From assembly GCA_964388965.1 (NCBI GenBank), contig CAYMCP010000056.1:1-23308 (forward strand): DNA of 23,308 nucleotides, in the 5' to 3' direction. A program made the position numbers and the translations under genes. This DNA is from Albibeggiatoa sp964388965. Lineage in GTDB: Bacteria > Pseudomonadota > Gammaproteobacteria > Beggiatoales > Beggiatoaceae. Below the pieces are notes generated by a model, which saw only the letters and a list, made by a program, of their open reading frames with translations, did no database searches and was not told where the DNA came from. Below are positions 22,759 to 23,308 of this stretch, piece by piece (within the stretch, counting starts at the first letter, position 1; each line of letters starts with the position of its first letter).

Positions 22759-23308
22759 ATGCGTATCTGGATTTTTAGTTTATTAATCTGTTTTGCACCA
22801 ATAAGTTTAGCTTCTTGGTTTCTCAATCATGAGCAGCAAGCAGAGCAAGCATTTCGACAACAGAATTATGGTAAAGCAGCCGAATTATTCACTGATGCCT
22901 ATCGTCGTGGTGTCGCGTTGTATAAAGATGGGCGTTATGCGGAGTCTGCGCAAGCATTCGAGCAGGTGGAGCGTGATGCTGTCAAGGCTGATGCAAAATA
23001 TAATTTAGGCAATGCGTATTTTCAGCAGCAGCAATATGATAAAGCAATGCAAGCTTATCAAGAAAGTCTTAAATTAGACCCGAATAATGAGGATGCACGA
23101 CATAATTTAGCATTAGCGGAGCAAATGAAACAACAAGCGGATCATCAGCAAAATTCACAACAGGAAAGCGAGCAATCTCCTGAAAATTCAGAGCAAAATC
23201 AATCCGACGCGGAGAATCAACAGGCGAATCAATCGGATGCGGAGAATCAACAGGCGAATCAATCGGATGCGGAGAATCAACAGGCGAATCAATCGGATGC
23301 GGAGAATC
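22759..23308 (+). CDS. BatC-like TPR protein, exported, 3' part beyond the window
   Basis: At least 183 residues, cut by the window edge. A signal peptide (MRIWIFSLLICFAPISLAS, cleaved near residue 19) precedes tetratricopeptide repeats. AFRQQNYGKAAELFTDAYRRGVALYKDGRY and YNLGNAYFQQQQYDKAMQAYQESLKLDPNN are typical TPR helices. From about residue 130 the chain is glutamine-, asparagine- and acid-rich, becoming a perfect 10-residue repeat QANQSDAENQ. The TPR-plus-hydrophilic-tail layout matches BatC-type proteins near MoxR/VWA (Bat) genes, but no Bat partner is visible. ATG 22759 follows GAGGAG, about 12 bases upstream. Alternative: a generic periplasmic TPR protein. Confidence 0.8.
   Translation, partial: MRIWIFSLLICFAPISLASWFLNHEQQAEQAFRQQNYGKAAELFTDAYRRGVALYKDGRYAESAQAFEQVERDAVKADAKYNLGNAYFQQQQYDKAMQAYQESLKLDPNNEDARHNLALAEQMKQQADHQQNSQQESEQSPENSEQNQSDAENQQANQSDAENQQANQSDAENQQANQSDAEN
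23221..23308 (+). repeat. 30-bp minisatellite encoding QANQSDAENQ
   Basis: Three perfect units of 30 bp (the last cut at the window edge) start at 23221, 23251 and 23281, preceded by a diverged unit with CCGACGC for CGGATGC. The array is in frame within the BatC-like gene and probably continues past the window. The unit length matches the yfgM array, but the sequence is unrelated. Confidence 0.95.

Overview
The window is chromosomal DNA from an AT-rich proteobacterium, most likely a gammaproteobacterium. The marker genes (rdgB, nudC, yfgM-bamB, mltB-rlpA, dusB, queA) read as gammaproteobacterial. The low GC, the many dispersed hairpin repeats, the large multi-domain signalling proteins and the minisatellite-bearing proteins suggest a Thiotrichales or Beggiatoa-like lineage. 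That placement is inference from style, not a database result. The 100-N run at 5003-5102 marks a draft-assembly gap.

Layout. (1) 1-1569: a dispersed-repeat end, then the housecleaning pair rdgB and nudC (+). (2) 1596-3952: a minus-strand pair, a polytopic GT-C type glycosyltransferase and an RDD membrane protein, divergent from (3) yfgM-bamB at 4061-6611. These two are coupled by an ATGA overlap. yfgM carries a long 10-residue repeat array that contains the assembly gap; the frame closes if the gap is 20+30n bases. (4) 6612-7285: gene-free, with stacked hairpins and a 12-bp inverted repeat. (5) 7286-10210: a membrane-bound PAS-PAS-GGDEF-EAL cyclic-di-GMP enzyme, tail to tail with two coupled GT2 glycosyltransferases (10212-12364, -). 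(6) 12365-12979: a repeat-rich gap with a second, inverted copy of the repeat at the window start, REP-like hairpins and a possible gene fragment. (7) 12980-16698: a PatB/MalY-type C-S lyase, mltB overlapping rlpA, and dusB. (8) 16855-18966: a dCache-HAMP-SpoIIE sensor phosphatase. (9) 18983-21390: an apparent island, in which two 113-bp direct repeats (MITE-like, 110/113 identical) bracket a decayed copy of the 3' end of the SpoIIE gene, a YhdJ-like adenine methyltransferase and an overlapping candidate restriction endonuclease. (10) 21552-23308: queA, a convergent tRNA-Met(CAT), and the start of a BatC-like TPR lipoprotein or exported protein ending in another 30-bp minisatellite, cut by the window edge.

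Functional themes are nucleotide-pool and tRNA maintenance (rdgB, nudC, dusB, queA), the cell envelope (BamB and YfgM for outer-membrane assembly, MltB and RlpA for peptidoglycan, three glycosyltransferases) and signalling (c-di-GMP, PP2C phosphatase). The most interesting part is the MITE-bracketed methyltransferase/endonuclease block next to a duplicated gene end. Second is the expansion of 30-bp, 10-residue repeats after the TPR domains of two unrelated exported or periplasmic proteins. I found no CRISPR array, prophage or full transposase gene.
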